Source: Diadophis punctatus similis
Taxonomy: Eukaryota; Chordata; Lepidosauria; Squamata; Dipsadidae
Assembly: GCA_023053685.1 (NCBI GenBank)
Contig: JALIGW010000003.1
Coordinates: forward strand, 143,608,508-143,672,507
Length of the DNA stretch: 64,000 nt
Reading direction: 5' to 3'
The translations under genes were made by a program, and so were the position numbers. Shown piece after piece: positions 21,819-36,193 of this stretch. The notes beneath the pieces are model-generated. The model worked only from the letters and a program-made list of their open reading frames with translations, was not told the DNA's origin and ran no database searches. Within the stretch, counting starts at the first letter, position 1, and each line of letters opens with the position of its first letter.

Positions 21819-22003
21819 GGAGAAAACATGGAAGGCTTCTAAATCTTAAATATATGTTAAATGTTAAATATATATGTGTTTTAGTTATGTGGATAAGACA
21901 TCGGTGCAATGAAATTCTTTACATTTGAATCTAAGAGAGAAAGAAACTAGCAAGAATTTCTGGCAGTCTCATGGATGAACTTGAGTTGGCGAAGGATGTG
22001 CAG

Positions 22004-22353
22004 CAGGGGTGGGTTCTAACTTACCTCGCTACCAGTTCGGTTCCTCTCGCGCTGCGTGGACGCACTGCATGGGCGCGCCGCGTGGGCATGCATACGCAGT
22101 GCCAAAAAAAATTTAAAAATGAAAACAAGATGGCAACCGCATGCACAGTGCCAGAAACTCGGCTTCTGCGCATGCTCAGAAGAAATAAAAAAATTCAAAA
22201 TTCAAAAAAAATGCAAAAAAATTTCAAAAAAAAAGATGGCGGCGCCCACAGACTGGCACCGACCGAACTGGATCCGTGATGTTATCGTGACATCACCAGC
22301 GGGTTACTACCGGTTTGTACGAATCGGTCCGAACTGGGAGGAACCCACCCCTG
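22004..22353. mobile_element. hAT miniature element (MITE-A)
   Basis: The element starts CAGGGGTGGGTTCTAAC and ends GGAACCCACCCCTG. The flanking 8-mers are atgtgcag (21996-22003) and gtgtgcag (22354-22361), one mismatch. On the minus strand the left end carries GAG|GTAAGTTAG (around 22018-22026). The interior has 'cttctgcgcatgctcagaag'. This orientation is opposite to the copy at 29926. Confidence 0.85.
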
Positions 22354-22407
22354 GTGTGCAGTCTCCCTGGTTCTCAATTCAAAAAGGTAGTATATAGAAA
22401 ATCCTGT

Positions 22408-22974
22408 CTATTTATTTATTTATTTGGTTGCTTTTATATGCCGCCCAACTCCCGTGGGACTCAGGGCGGTGTACAACATAATTCAAAACAATCTATAAAA
22501 ACGATACCAATAATTTAAAAATTACAAAATTACAAAATTTAAAAAACAGACCAACATTCAAACATGGGGGATTGATCTTAAATTCATCCCACCTGCAGGA
22601 AGAGCCATGTTTTCATGGCTTTACGGAAGACCAGTAGGGTGGGGATAACCTGGATCTCTGGAGGGAGTTGGTTCCAGAGAGACGGGGCTCTCACAGAGAA
22701 GGCCTTCCCCCACGGTCCTGCCAGCCGGCATTGCTTGGTTGATGGGACCTGGAGGAGACCAACTCTGTGGGACCTAACCGGTCGAAGGGAGGTATGCGGT
22801 AGGATGCGGTCCTGGAGGTAACCTGGCCCTAAGCCATGTAGGGCTTTAAAGGTTAAAACCAACACCTTAAATTGGGTCCGGAGACTAATGGGCAACCAAT
22901 GCAGCTGGCGAAGAATAGGTGTTACGTGGGTGTATCTAGGCACACCCACTACGGCTCGCGCAGCCACATTTCTC
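22408..22974 (-). mobile_element. LINE-B (CR1/L2 clade), left part of an interrupted copy
   Basis: The minus strand encodes a LINE C-terminal domain, with LHWLPISLRTQFK, then ALHGLGPGYLQDR, then AFSVRAPSLWNQLP, open from near 22975 to 22584. Its 3' untranslated region reads tatatgccgcccaactcccg on the plus strand and ends in a short (TTTA)n. The copy is interrupted at 22975 by a second LINE-B in the opposite orientation and resumes near 23336. Confidence 0.82.
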
Positions 22975-23335
22975 CCTACGACCAGTGAGGTCCCACAGAG
23001 AGGGCCTCCTCCAGGTCCCATCTGCCAAACAATGCCGGCTGGCGGGCCCACGGGGGAGGGCCTTCTCTGTGGGAGCCCCATCTCTCTGGAACCAACTCCC
23101 GCCAGAGATCCGGACTATCCCCACCCTACTGGCCTTCCGCAAGGCAGTAAAAACATGGCTCTTCTGGCAGGCGGGGTGAAGAGATGATCCCCCAAGTATG
23201 AATGGATTTTTAAACTGTAATATGTTTTTAGATGTTATTTTAATATGTAGTTCTGATCTCTGCTGTAAGCCGCCCTGAGTCCCACGGGATTGGGCGGCCT
23301 ATAAGAACTCCTATAAATAAATAAATAAATAAATT
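22975..23335 (+). mobile_element. LINE-B inserted in an older LINE-B
   Basis: The plus strand carries the LINE-B C-terminal region (RSHREGLLQVPSAKQ, then AFSVGAPSLWNQLPPEI), then the untranslated region ending gggcggcctataag and a short (ATAA)n. It lies head to head with the host copy. Sequence on the right (ttttgcaccagttgcagtct) continues the disrupted minus-strand copy, so this is an insertion and not a simple inverted duplication. Confidence 0.8.
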
Positions 23336-23440
23336 TTGCACCAGTTGCAGTCTCCGGATACTCTTTAGGGGTAGCCCCATGTAGAGCACATTACAGTTGT
23401 GGGCATGAAGCCAAGGACGCCACAGAATGAAGGAGATGTA
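23336..23440 (-). mobile_element. LINE-B, right part of the interrupted copy
   Basis: Continues the minus-strand LINE from 22974 with 'ccccatgtagagcacattac'. The 5' limit is approximate. Confidence 0.65.
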
Positions 23441-24712
23441 TATAATTCAAAGACAAAACAAAGAAAACAAAACAGCACCTTTTCTACCTCCCCCTGAACA
23501 TAAAACTAGCTCAAAGGTACCACCAAAACTAAGCGTGAAACATTCTAAAGTATCCTATAAATGATGTAGATCACGGACAGGTAACTATGGCGATTATGGC
23601 TCAGGAATTCTGGGAGTTGCCATAGTTGTCCACTCCTGATGTAGATGAACAAAAATCCTGAGGAAGAAAACTCTGAACAAATGGAAAAACTGATTCCTCA
23701 ATGTGTATACAAGTCTAGACTAGAGAGCTAAAAGACAACCGATGTTCAATAATCAAGATAACTCCTTTTCTGTTTTAAACTCATGCACAGGGAGAGATTC
23801 TGAACTGGAGGAAATGTGCAAAAAGATAGAAACCACCTGGAATGATCCTCTGATTTAGTCCTGCAAACCATTTCTTTGTTATTGCTAAACAAAAGAACAG
23901 TTGCCTGTCATGTTTTCAAACCGTAGACACAAGTGTGTATGTGTGAATGCTATCCCTAAGGATACCTGCAGCACTTTTCTTCCCAAAATAAATAATGTGG
24001 AAGAGAAATTAGTGTCTTTAGACCAGAGAACTGGCAGTATGTCACCATCTAGGGCTACCCTGTCAAGCTAACAAACAAAAAAAAAATGAAATGCAAGCTG
24101 CATTAAAAGTTGCTAGCCATGAATACTTGATGTTTTGCTTTTCAGAGGTTTGGTCATGGCGGCTGTTCATTTTTTTATCCCTTTCAAAGCCACTGCGCAT
24201 CATGCTACTCTTTCTGTCTCTCTTTCATGCTCTCCTGCCCATCACTCTCTCTACTTACTGTTTTCTGGTGCTGAAAGCACCGTAACCCGAGACACTGAAA
24301 TAAAGCTGCCAAGCTTTAACTGCCGCCTTCCAGAACAAATAACACGAAGAAGGATGGCTGCTCTAGAATGTGTTGTCCTTTGAAACCACATGATGCATTC
24401 AGAGAATTAAATTTTCAACAAGTCATTTACTGATAGCCTCTCTGTAAGCACAACCCCTCCATCTTAAGTTTCTGTGGTTCCAGAGACATTTATAGGACAG
24501 GGCGATGTTATGGAATAATGTCACACCGGAGAAACTCTGTCTTTCTTCTGCCAATGTTTATTCCCAGAAAAGAAGGTCATGTTTAGATTAAATAAATAAC
24601 ATTTCTCTTTCCCCATCCTTATGTTCTACTCCTCCAAGATTATACTTCCCCCTCCTCAAAAGATTAATATGATGATCCAAAACTCATTGCTTCGCCATTC
24701 ATTCAGCAGTAC
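23441..24712. other. Mostly unrecognised, with one small hairpin
   Basis: Nothing is recognised except an imperfect hairpin at 23573-23640 (ggtaactatggc against gccatagttgtcc, with gaattctgggagttg between). The inner motif is shared with the palindromic hAT at 2556. It may be a decayed relative. Confidence 0.45.
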
Positions 24713-24720
24713 CTCTAAAT

Positions 24721-25204
24721 CAGCGGTTCTTAACCTGTGGGTCGCGACCCCTTTGGGGGTCGAACGACTCTTTCACAGGGGTCGCCTAAGACCATCGGAA
24801 AACACATATTTCTGATTGTCTTAGGAACCGAGACACCGCTCCTCTATCCGTCTCCAGGCGGGCACACCCACATACAAATAGACTACTGCAAAAAAAAAAT
24901 CTGTACCATGGGAACTTCTGAGCATGCGCAGAAGCCGAATTTCAGGCACTGTGCATGTGTTGCCATCTTGTTTTTGCCCTTTTTTGCCTTTTTTAAAAAA
25001 AATTCACGCTGTGCATGCATGTGCACGCAATGCGCATGTGCACCCATGAGGCGTGGTCACGCAGCGCAGGAGGAAGCGAACCGGCAGCGAGGTAAGTTAG
25101 AACCCACCCCTGACTTTCCTAATAATTTTATTATTTTATGGTTGGGGGTCACCACAACATGAGGAACTGTATTAAAGGGTCACGGCATTAGGAAGGTTTA
25201 AATG
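24721..25204. mobile_element. SPIN-type hAT fused to half a MITE-A (chimera copy 1)
   Basis: The left part (24721 to about 24905) starts CAGCGGTTCTTAACCTGTGG and continues with gtcgcgacccctttgggggt, the known start of the SPIN ('space invader') hAT family. The right part (25113-25204) has the SPIN right-end block 'tggttgggggtcaccacaac' and ends in a shortened terminus. Between them, about 24910-25112 is the right half of a MITE-A element, including 'gagcatgcgcagaag', AG|GTAAGTTAG and the intact terminus AACCCACCCCTG. Flanking 8-mers are ctctaaat (24713-24720) and ctttaaat (25205-25212), one mismatch. It is non-coding and depends on a transposase supplied elsewhere. Confidence 0.85.
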
Positions 25205-25212
25205 CTTTAAAT

Positions 25213-25639
25213 GAAGATGCTGCACAGGTCAACTTTTAGATGTGGACAAGTTTTCTGTTTTATTTTTTATTTTTTAAGAAAAGGCAGATCTTTATCATTA
25301 CGAATAAAATATCCTTTTCAAGGGGATGTGTTTACTAAGCTATTTTAACACGGTTGCGTGGATTCCACACTGAGATAACATCAGCTCTATCTTGTTTTGC
25401 GGTTGCAGGCATACTTTTCATTTACAACTTGTCCTTGTCATTATTACTTTGTTCACAATTTGAAATTAGTATCTCTTTGAGAAGAGTTTACAATAAGACT
25501 GCTTTTAGGCTATAGGTGGCTTGATAGAACCTTTATCATGCTAATCCTGCTGCAGTTGGCAGCATTCATGTTGTGAGATACTTCTTCCTAATGAACACTG
25601 AAATGTTCATTAAAAGTAAAACCACAATGACAATAGAAT
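25213..25639. other. No recognisable feature
   Basis: No supported feature. Confidence 0.5.
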
Positions 25640-25793
25640 CCTTAGGTTGCTTGCATCATAATATCAAGGAGAGAAGCAACTTGAAATTAAGGAGAAACTT
25701 CCTAACAGTGAGGACAATTAACCAGTGGAACAGCTTGCCTTCAGAAGTTATGGCTGCTTCATCACTGGAGGTTTTTAAGAAGAGACTGAAATG
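25640..25793 (+). mobile_element. CR1 LINE ORF2 C-terminal fragment
   Basis: The plus strand reads NLKLRRNFLTVRTINQWN followed by SLPSEV and a VFKKRLK ending, the same C-terminus as the CR1 at 14203 but in the other orientation. It is cut by the hAT at 25802, whose target duplication (atataggg) lies in CR1 sequence. CR1 resumes briefly at 26163. Confidence 0.85.
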
Positions 25794-25801
25794 ATATAGG
25801 G

Positions 25802-26154
25802 CCGTGATGGCGAACCTATGGCACGCGTGCCACAGGTGGCACATGGAGCCATATCTGAGGGCACATGAGGCATTGCCCTATGTCATTTTCGGCCTTCCAG
25901 AGGGTGGGGGAGGCTGTTTTCGCCCTCCCCAGGCTTCAGGAAAGCCTCAGGAGCCTCCTGAAGCCTGGGGAGGGCAAAAAATGGCCCAACTGGCCTACCG
26001 GAAGTCCGGAGGGTTCAGTGAGGCCTGTGCACATGCACAGAGGGGCAGTGGGGGGGTTATGCACACATGCACAGGGGAAGGGCATTGCATTATGGGTGTG
26101 GGCGCGCGCACACACACTTTTGGCACCCAAATAAAAAAAGGTTAGCCATCACTG
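25802..26154. mobile_element. hAT miniature element (hAT-C) inside CR1
   Basis: The element starts CCGTGATGGCGAACCTATGG and ends AGGTTAGCCATCACTG, which are good inverted repeats. The duplication is atataggg (25794-25801) against gtataggg (26155-26162), one mismatch. The GC-rich middle contains a gag/cctccagg-type inverted stretch near 25930-25975. A second copy of the family runs off the window at 63861. Confidence 0.85.
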
Positions 26155-26162
26155 GTATAGGG

Positions 26163-26240
26163 TGTCCTGTACAGCATGCTGTGGTTCATGGGGTCAAGAA
26201 GAGTCAGACACAACTTAGTGACTGAACAACAACAACATCA
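26163..26240 (+). mobile_element. CR1 remnant joined to a BovB-type 3' tail
   Basis: After the last bases of CR1, 'gtggttcatggggtcaagaa' and 'gagtcagacacaacttagtg' followed by acaacaaca match the shared 3' end of BovB LINEs and the squamate SINEs they mobilise. There is no SINE head here, so it is either a truncated SINE or a truncated BovB. Confidence 0.65.
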
Positions 26241-27030
26241 ATTTGAAGGATGAAATTGGACATTCATGTTTCATACCTCTCTCTGTTTACTTTTATGTAC
26301 TAAGGTGGGACATCTTAGCAGGACATGCAGACATTGCTAGGCCTGGCATATATGGAAAGCTCTGACTTTTGTTGCCATCTCGGGGTCTTCTTCTTTGTAG
26401 CCTGCATATAAAAGGTCCAGAGGGGTCAAGGCTCACAGGTTACTTCTCACATGTTCATTAGAACATCAAGGCAAGGATAAAATCTAGACACAATGAAGGT
26501 ATTAAAAAGTATAGAGATTTCCAATTCCCAGCTGAATGAATTTTTTCCATGATGCTATCTTCTGGACCAACTCCAAAAATGGTTAGAAGCCTTTCAGTGG
26601 CCCATTCAAAAGGTTCTTCCTCATAGCAGCCTAAACCTGCTTATCTCCAAGGCTGATACCAATCAGAAATGAAATCAGCTTATAAAATTCCTATCCAGAT
26701 TTCAAGTCATTTTTCAGATTTGGCAATGTTGCTAGCTAGATGTCTTGAATAGATAGAGGTTACTACCAACTATTGAATCCTCTTACTTCTTTACCTCTTC
26801 CCACCCAAGCTGGACAAGCAAGCATCACCCGTTTTCATTTCTATGGGTGAGACTTGAGATCACTGGACCCATTGATAGATCTTTGTACAAACCCCCCTTC
26901 CCCCAAAACTGATTTTCCCCCTACTTAACACCTTCTTATCTGGCACATCTACAGAAGGAAGGAAAGAAGAGACAGATCATAGCTTTATCATTATTTTTTG
27001 TTAGTTGGACTAAAAGGTGACATTGGTGGA
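26241..27030. other. No recognisable feature
   Basis: No repeat end or coding motif is identified. Confidence 0.5.
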
Positions 27031-27160
27031 GAGAAGAGAAGAGAAGAGAAGAGAAGAGAAGAGAAGAGAAGAGAAGAGAAGAGAAGAGAAGAGAAGAGAA
27101 GAGAAGAGAAGAGAAGAGAAGAGAAGAGAAGAGAAGAGAAGAGAAGAGAAGAGAAGAGAA
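27031..27160. repeat. (GAGAA)n microsatellite
   Basis: About 26 uninterrupted pentanucleotide units, directly adjoining the CR1 3' end at 27161. The strand asymmetry (pure purine) could allow triplex DNA. Confidence 0.97.
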
Positions 27161-27420
27161 TAACAGAGTTGGAAGGTACCTTGGAGGTCTTCTAGTTCAA
27201 TAGACAGAAACCATATACCATTTCAGACAAATGGTTGTCCAATCTCTTCTTAAAAACTTCCAGTATTGGAGCATTCACAACCTCTGGAGGCAAGTTATTC
27301 CACTGATTAATTGTTCTAACGGTCAGGAAATTTCTTCTTAGTTCTAAGTTGCTTCTCTCCTTGATTGGTTTCCATCCATTGCTTCTTCTCCTGCTTTCAG
27401 GTACTTTGGAGATAAAAACG
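27161..27420 (-). mobile_element. CR1 LINE, ORF2 C-terminus and tail
   Basis: On the minus strand the open frame 27482-27192 includes SNLELRRNFLTVRTINQWN and ends in the CR1 stop. The tail 'taacagagttggaaggtacc' borders the (GAGAA)n array. The copy is 5'-truncated. Confidence 0.88.
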
Positions 27421-27553
27421 GTAAGAAAATAAACCTGGATTGCCCTGATAGTCTGGTCTCTATCCATGTTGCCCTCTATCAAGGTTGCCCTGATAGACCG
27501 GTCTCACTGGAAAAAACACTTAAATCTTTCCCCTGTTATAGCCGACAAAGCGC

Positions 27554-27660
27554 GGAGAGCCCGTGGCTTAGAGGTTAATACACCTACCTAATACGTAAGT
27601 AGCCCAGGTTCGAATCCCAGAAGGGTACGGCTAGCTGATGAGAGCTGAATAGCTTGAAAT
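27554..27660 (+). mobile_element. SINE with well-preserved tRNA-like head
   Basis: The A-box-like 'gtggcttagaggttaa' and a perfect B box ggttcgaatcc (27607-27617) are followed by 'gggtacggctagctgatga'. No cloverleaf or CCA end is formed and a SINE body follows, so this is not a tRNA gene. The 3' end is uncertain. Confidence 0.7.
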
Positions 27661-29917
<2,257 letters not shown>

Positions 29918-29925
29918 CTAAATGC

Positions 29926-30266
29926 CAGGGGTGGGTTCCTCCTGGGTCGGACCAGTTCGCCCGAACCAGTAGCGACCCTGTTGTGATGTCACAATGACAT
30001 CACCGACCCGGTTTGGTCTGTGCCAGTCTGTGGGCGCCGCCATCTTTTTTAATTTTTTTTAAATTTTTTTTAAAAAATTCTTCTTCTGAGCATGCGCAGA
30101 AGCCGAGTTTCTGGCACTGTGCATGCTGTCGCCATCTTGTTTTTGGGTTTTAAAAAATTTTTGGTACTGTGCATGCGCGCATGCACAAAGTGTGCATGCT
30201 CCAACAAGGCACGCCCACGTGGTGCGGGAGGAAGCGAACCTCGAGGTAAGTTAGAACCCACCCCTG
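29926..30266. mobile_element. hAT miniature element (MITE-A)
   Basis: The element starts CAGGGGTGGGTTCCTCC and ends TTAGAACCCACCCCTG. The right half (30075-30266) contains gagcatgcgcagaagccgag, a catctt-gttttt stretch and GAG|GTAAGTTAG, and is closely similar to the segment fused into both SPIN chimeras. The flanking 8-mers (ctaaatgc and ccttagag) do not match, so the target duplication is eroded or one end was rearranged. Confidence 0.78.
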
Positions 30267-30532
30267 CCTTAGAGCCTTCTGTAGTAGTTCCATGTGAAAG
30301 CCACCAGTCTGGGGTGATTCCTGTATAACAGGCAGAGAACAATGAAGTAGTCAGTTTGAACTTTACATACACAAGTCTTGGTTGTTCATGCCTGACACAT
30401 TCAGTGTCATACCACTAAATAAAGATGATACACATTTTCTTCTGGATTCATTTTTTTGGACTTTGAAAAACAGTGGGCTTCTAAAACCTACTGAAATAGA
30501 GAATACTTTCAAAAGTGTATGATAGAGGTTAA

Positions 30533-32071
<1,539 letters not shown>

Positions 32072-32135
32072 TATTTTAATAAAATTTATATGCCGCCCAA
32101 TTCCCAAAGGGACTTTGATGCTGTTGGGCTCCCTA
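32072..32135 (-). mobile_element. LINE-B 3' end fragment
   Basis: 'tatatgccgcccaattccca' followed by a gggact stretch is the start of the LINE-B 3' untranslated region in reverse. Only about 60 bp remain. Confidence 0.6.
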
Positions 32136-32387
32136 ACAAAATGAATGGTGGATGCCTAGTACTGAATATTATAAGAACATTCTCAGAGATGATAGAGATG
32201 GTACATCTGGGAAGATAGAAATGTTGGTGGAGAGCAATTCCTCAAGTTGTTTTCTGGTTTTACTACTTCCTACGTAATGAGTATTTTGTGGAAGAGTATC
32301 TATAACATTCTCTCAAATGTACCCATTGGTCCAAAAAGATCAGAGGCCCTTGTTCTGTAGAAAGTCAATGGATGATACAGTAGGAAG

Positions 32388-32432
32388 TTTGTTTGTTTGT
32401 TTGTTTGTTTGTTTGTTTGTTTGTTTGTTTGT

Positions 32433-32507
<75 letters not shown>

Positions 32508-32510
32508 TTA
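32388..32510. repeat. (GTTT)n then (ATTT)n microsatellite
   Basis: About 48 bp of GTTT then about 74 bp of ATTT. It is the expanded tail of the minus-strand LINE-B that follows. The array at 4381 shows the same TAAA-to-CAAA gradient relative to its LINE. Confidence 0.97.
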
Positions 32511-33060
32511 GATTTGTATGCCGCCCAACTCCCAATGGGATGTTGGGCGGCTCACGGCATATTGAATACAAAATCTACAAAACTGTTAAAAGATTTAAAA
32601 GCAAAATTAAAACAATATAAACAATTAAAACATTTTAAAGCATTTTAAAAACTACAATTTAAAAACCCCATAATTCACTCATGGGGCCAAGAATAATCGG
32701 TATTGTATTAAAATCATTGGCCCCAGGCCTGTCGACAAAGTCATGTTTTTAATGCTTTTCTGAAGGCTGGCAGGGTGGGAATTATGCGGATCTCGGGCAG
32801 TAGTGTATTCCAGAGAGCCGGTGCCGCCACAGAGAAGGCCCTCATTCGTGGGCCCGCCAGCTGACGTTGTTTGGCTGATGGGACCACCAGCAGACCAACT
32901 CTGTGGGCTCTAATCGGTCTTAGGGAGGTATGTTGGAGAAGGCGGTCTCGGAGGTAAACTGGTCCTAAGCCATGTAGGGCTTTAAAGGTAATCACCAACA
33001 CCTTGAATTGCGCTTGGAGCCCTATGGGCAGCCAGTGCAGTTGATTCAGAACATCACCCT
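32511..33060 (-). mobile_element. LINE-B (CR1/L2 clade), 3' end
   Basis: The minus strand encodes the LINE-B C-terminus (ALHGLGPVYLRDRLL, then RAHRVGLLVVPSAKQ, then AFSVAAPALWNTLLPEI) in a frame open from 33001 to 32741. The untranslated region follows, with 'gccgcccaactcccaatggg' on the plus strand. It is 5'-truncated. Confidence 0.85.
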
Positions 33061-33111
33061 ACTCTCTTCCTCCAATGTGAAGGAAATTAAATGGCCAATA
33101 AAGGGTTGAAA

Positions 33112-33290
33112 TGAGGGGTCCTTGGTGCTCTCTGAGCTTGGTTGTTTTCTTGCAGAGGTTTAATTATCCAAACTAGGTAACATCATTAGTACTAGTGACT
33201 AGCATTGTTGATGTTACCTAGTTTGGATAATGAAAAGTCTGTAAGAAAACAACCAAGGACAGAGAGCACCAAGAACTTAAATGAATAATG
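33112..33290. repeat. Inverted Penelope-like repeat, type B
   Basis: A left block (tccttggtgctctctgagct to ctaggtaacatca) is repeated in inverted form on the right (tgatgttacctagtttggat to gagagcaccaagaa). A short unrelated spacer lies between. The right arm retains the order GATG-TTACC-loop-GGATAAT-GAAA, reminiscent of a hammerhead core. The assignment rests on similarity of layout to 38790-38990. Confidence 0.5.
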
Positions 33291-34321
33291 TCTCTGTTCT
33301 AGTTCTTAAACAAAAGGAGCTTTCCTGGTCATGGAAAAAAACAGTCTTAATCCATAATTTTCTAGCATTTTTGAGTTTATAGGATGGGCACAAACATTCT
33401 GCAGAAAGCTGTAGAAATGTGGCTCTGCTTTTTATATACATTTATATTAATTGTACGGTAGGAGTCAATACATTTATATTAATTGTACGGCAGGAGTCAA
33501 TTGCATTTAAGTTTAATGCTTAAATATTAAAAACAATATAACTTCAAACCATGAATATTATAAAGATGCAAATTATTTTGAAATGTTGAATTTTACAACA
33601 GTAGTGATAATATATGAAATATACTGTAATCCTGTATACGTTTACACAGAATTAAATCCCACCGAATTTAATAAATTAATTTATTCCCATGTAAGTAAAT
33701 CTATAAATAAATCTCACTGTGGGATTTCTAAGTAAAAATTCAAATCATTGCATCATTTTTTTCAGGTGGATTAAGGTATTTTCTTCTTGTAATCCACAAA
33801 GTTAGTTACTGCTGTACAGTGTTTCAGTAATAGCTATTAGACTGAACATTATCACTCCATTATATGGTGTTCTTCACCCATTCCAATATTTCAGTATAAT
33901 CATTCTTTTAGCTACTTGTAGTTTACAAATCTCAATCCAATTTTATCATTCTCTAAAATTTGTTTAGTCGCTAAGCAATACCACCTGTGGTGTAGCTGTT
34001 AATTCATTTCCCGTAATTCCTTTAAGACTGTTCATTCAGTAATGTTATATCCTTTCAACATTACACCAAATGCATTAAAAAGGCTAGTTTTATAGTCTGG
34101 AATATCTCTTTTTTCCTATCTCAGGATGCATGCATATGAATGTGTGTTCCTCCATATGTACACATACACATATCAGATGGATATCTAGCCATTCCATCTG
34201 AATTAATATACTGGCTTTACTTTCAATATACTAAGCAAACACTTTCTCTTGTATAAACAGGGGTCTCCAATTTTCTCTCAACCAATTGTTATTTAAAGAA
34301 AATAGTCAAGAGCATTTGTAC
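33291..34321. other. Unrecognised, with a small tandem duplication
   Basis: A 32-bp unit (33437-33468) is repeated directly at 33469-33500 with one difference (cggt versus cggc). Nothing else is recognised. Confidence 0.55.
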
Positions 34322-34329
34322 ACCCACAC

Positions 34330-34753
34330 CAGTGGTGGGTTCCTACTGGTGCGGTCCAGTGAGCCGTTCTGGTAGGGACCCGCCGATTGCACAATTTGCA
34401 TGCGATGGCTCTGGTGTCATCTTCGCCGGTCCGTCACGCGGCGCCATCTTTCCCCCCAAATTTTTGGCCTTTTTTTGCTTCCTGCGCATGCGCGGAAGCA
34501 AAATCTCATGAGGGGACGCTCATACACGCGAGATTTCAGCAATTTTTTGCTTCCGTGCATGTGCAGAAGCAAAAAATTGCCAAAATTTTGCATGCACGTC
34601 CCCTTGTGAGATTTCGGTGATTTTTGCTTCCTGCGCATGCGTGGAAGCAAAATCACGTGAGGGGACACGCACACGTAGCAAGCGTGCGCGTGCACAAAAT
34701 GTGATAATGTGTGCGCAGCACACCGGTAGCCAGGTAAGAGGAACCCGCCACTG
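34330..34753. mobile_element. hAT miniature element (MITE-A, CAGTGG type)
   Basis: The 424-bp element starts CAGTGGTGGGTTCCTACTGG and ends GGAACCCGCCACTG. A perfect 8-bp duplication, acccacac, flanks it (34322-34329 and 34754-34761). Three internal palindromes (34475-34504, 34545-34574, 34622-34653) mirror those in the element at 17614, and one contains an exact GCGCATGCGC at 34484-34493. CAG|GTAAGAG lies inside the right end at 34732-34741. Confidence 0.9.
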
Positions 34754-34889
34754 ACCCACACAATCTGTAAAGGGGCAAGTTGGAGATTGGCCTTATTTTA
34801 TTTGAATTTACTGGCTGCTATACAAAAGACACTTTGCTCTCTAATCCATGTGCGGGTCGTTCTATCTTGTCTTAGAGAAGACATTAGAG

Positions 34890-35160
34890 TACAGAACAAA
34901 CGAAAGTATACAATAACATCAAGGGAGTAAAAGAATTGAAATGGAAATGGGCTGGTCCCATAGCAAGAAGAACTGATGGCAGGTGGACCAAGGAAGTCAT
35001 AGAATGGATCCCACTTGACAAAAAACATCCACGAAAGAGGCCTAAAGCAAGATGGATCGATGACATCAGCAAATATTGTGGGCCCAATTGACAAAAGAAA
35101 GCTCAGGACTGTGTTGGTTGGAAACATGCGGAAGAGGTCTTCATTCTGCAGTGGCTAGAC
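34890..35160 (+). mobile_element. RTE-type LINE, C-terminal fragment
   Basis: The plus strand reads ELKWKWAGPIARRTDGRW, then TKEVIEWIPLD, then RPKARWIDDIS before a stop. The order W-GH/P-ARR-DGRW, EW-P, RP-RW-DDI is the conserved C-terminal end of RTE-clade LINE proteins. The frame is broken after about 60 codons. It ends next to a (GAT)n array. Confidence 0.65.
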
Positions 35161-35170
35161 AATGGCTAGA

Positions 35171-35172
<2 letters not shown>

Positions 35173-35232
<60 letters not shown>

Positions 35233-35233
35233 A
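35173..35233. repeat. (GAT)n microsatellite
   Basis: About 20 GAT units at the 3' end of the RTE-type fragment. Confidence 0.96.
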
Positions 35234-35579
35234 TAAAAGACACAGAGAGAGACAGAGACAGACTTTGCCTAGATTTAAGTATGTTACCAGTAGTACTGTT
35301 AAGAGGTACCACAATATTTATCTTTTTGTCATGAGAAAGGGCTGTCATAATGCACCAATCACTGCAAGTCATAAAACCAGTTTCATTACTCTTTATCCTA
35401 TCCAAGTTAGTTTTAATCTCAGTTCACCAGAAAAGGGATTCCTGTAGATTAAGATGCCTTCCACTAGATTCAAATAGTTGTGTGTTTTAATAAATTATTG
35501 GTAGATAAATTTTAATCCCAATCCCAAATATGAATTGATGTAGACAATTCTTCATATTATTCAAAAGAATTTCTGGCAT
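35234..35579. other. No recognisable feature
   Basis: No supported feature. Confidence 0.5.
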
Positions 35580-36120
35580 ACCAAGTCTTTTTTTAATTTT
35601 TTTAGATTGTTATTTTTATTAGTTTATAGTATAAAATACAAAAATACAAAAGTGAATAGTAGGAAACAGAGTAGAGTGGAAGGGGAAAAGAGAAGTGTGG
35701 ACGAGAGGGGGAAAGGAAGAAAAAAGAAGTTGACTTCTGACTCCCTGTGTTGCAGTAGAATAAGGCATTAACATCGAACTTCAACTTTTTACTTTTCCAT
35801 AATAGTATAAACTAGCCATTTCTCTAACAACAAATCAATTTAATCAGCAAAACCCAAAATCAACATTTCATTTTTTTTTCACCTCAAGCACAAAGTCCAG
35901 AAGCGGTTTCCAAATAGAAACAAAAGTACTTATATTCTTTTCTTTGATCAAAATGGTCAATTTAGCCGTCTCTATTAACTCCATCAAATTTTGCAACCAT
36001 TTACCCATGGTGGGAATCGAAATGTCCTTCCATTTTTGTGGCTAAAGTAGTCTTGCTGCCATCAACTTATATAAGGTCAGAGTTCCAAAAAAAAATTCCA
36101 AGTCTTTTTCCATTGAGCCC
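35580..36120 (-). mobile_element. L1 LINE, ORF2 C-terminus and 3' region
   Basis: The minus strand near 36075-35880 translates to KLMAARLL, then IPTMGKWLQNLMELIETAKL, then STFVSIWKPLLDF, the conserved end of squamate L1 ORF2. A stop interrupts it between the first two motifs. An A-rich 3' untranslated region follows to about 35590. The copy is 5'-truncated, with a (GA)n array next to its 5' edge. Confidence 0.75.
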
Positions 36121-36127
36121 ATTTTTT

Positions 36128-36130
<3 letters not shown>

Positions 36131-36188
<58 letters not shown>
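36131..36188. repeat. (GA)n microsatellite
   Basis: About 58 bp of GA units after a run of T. Confidence 0.96.

Positions 36189-36193
<5 letters not shown>

Noticed and set aside
27554..27660. tRNA gene
   Set aside because: The A and B boxes are good, but there is no acceptor-stem pairing and a SINE body follows. The same reasoning applies to 20212 and 56386.
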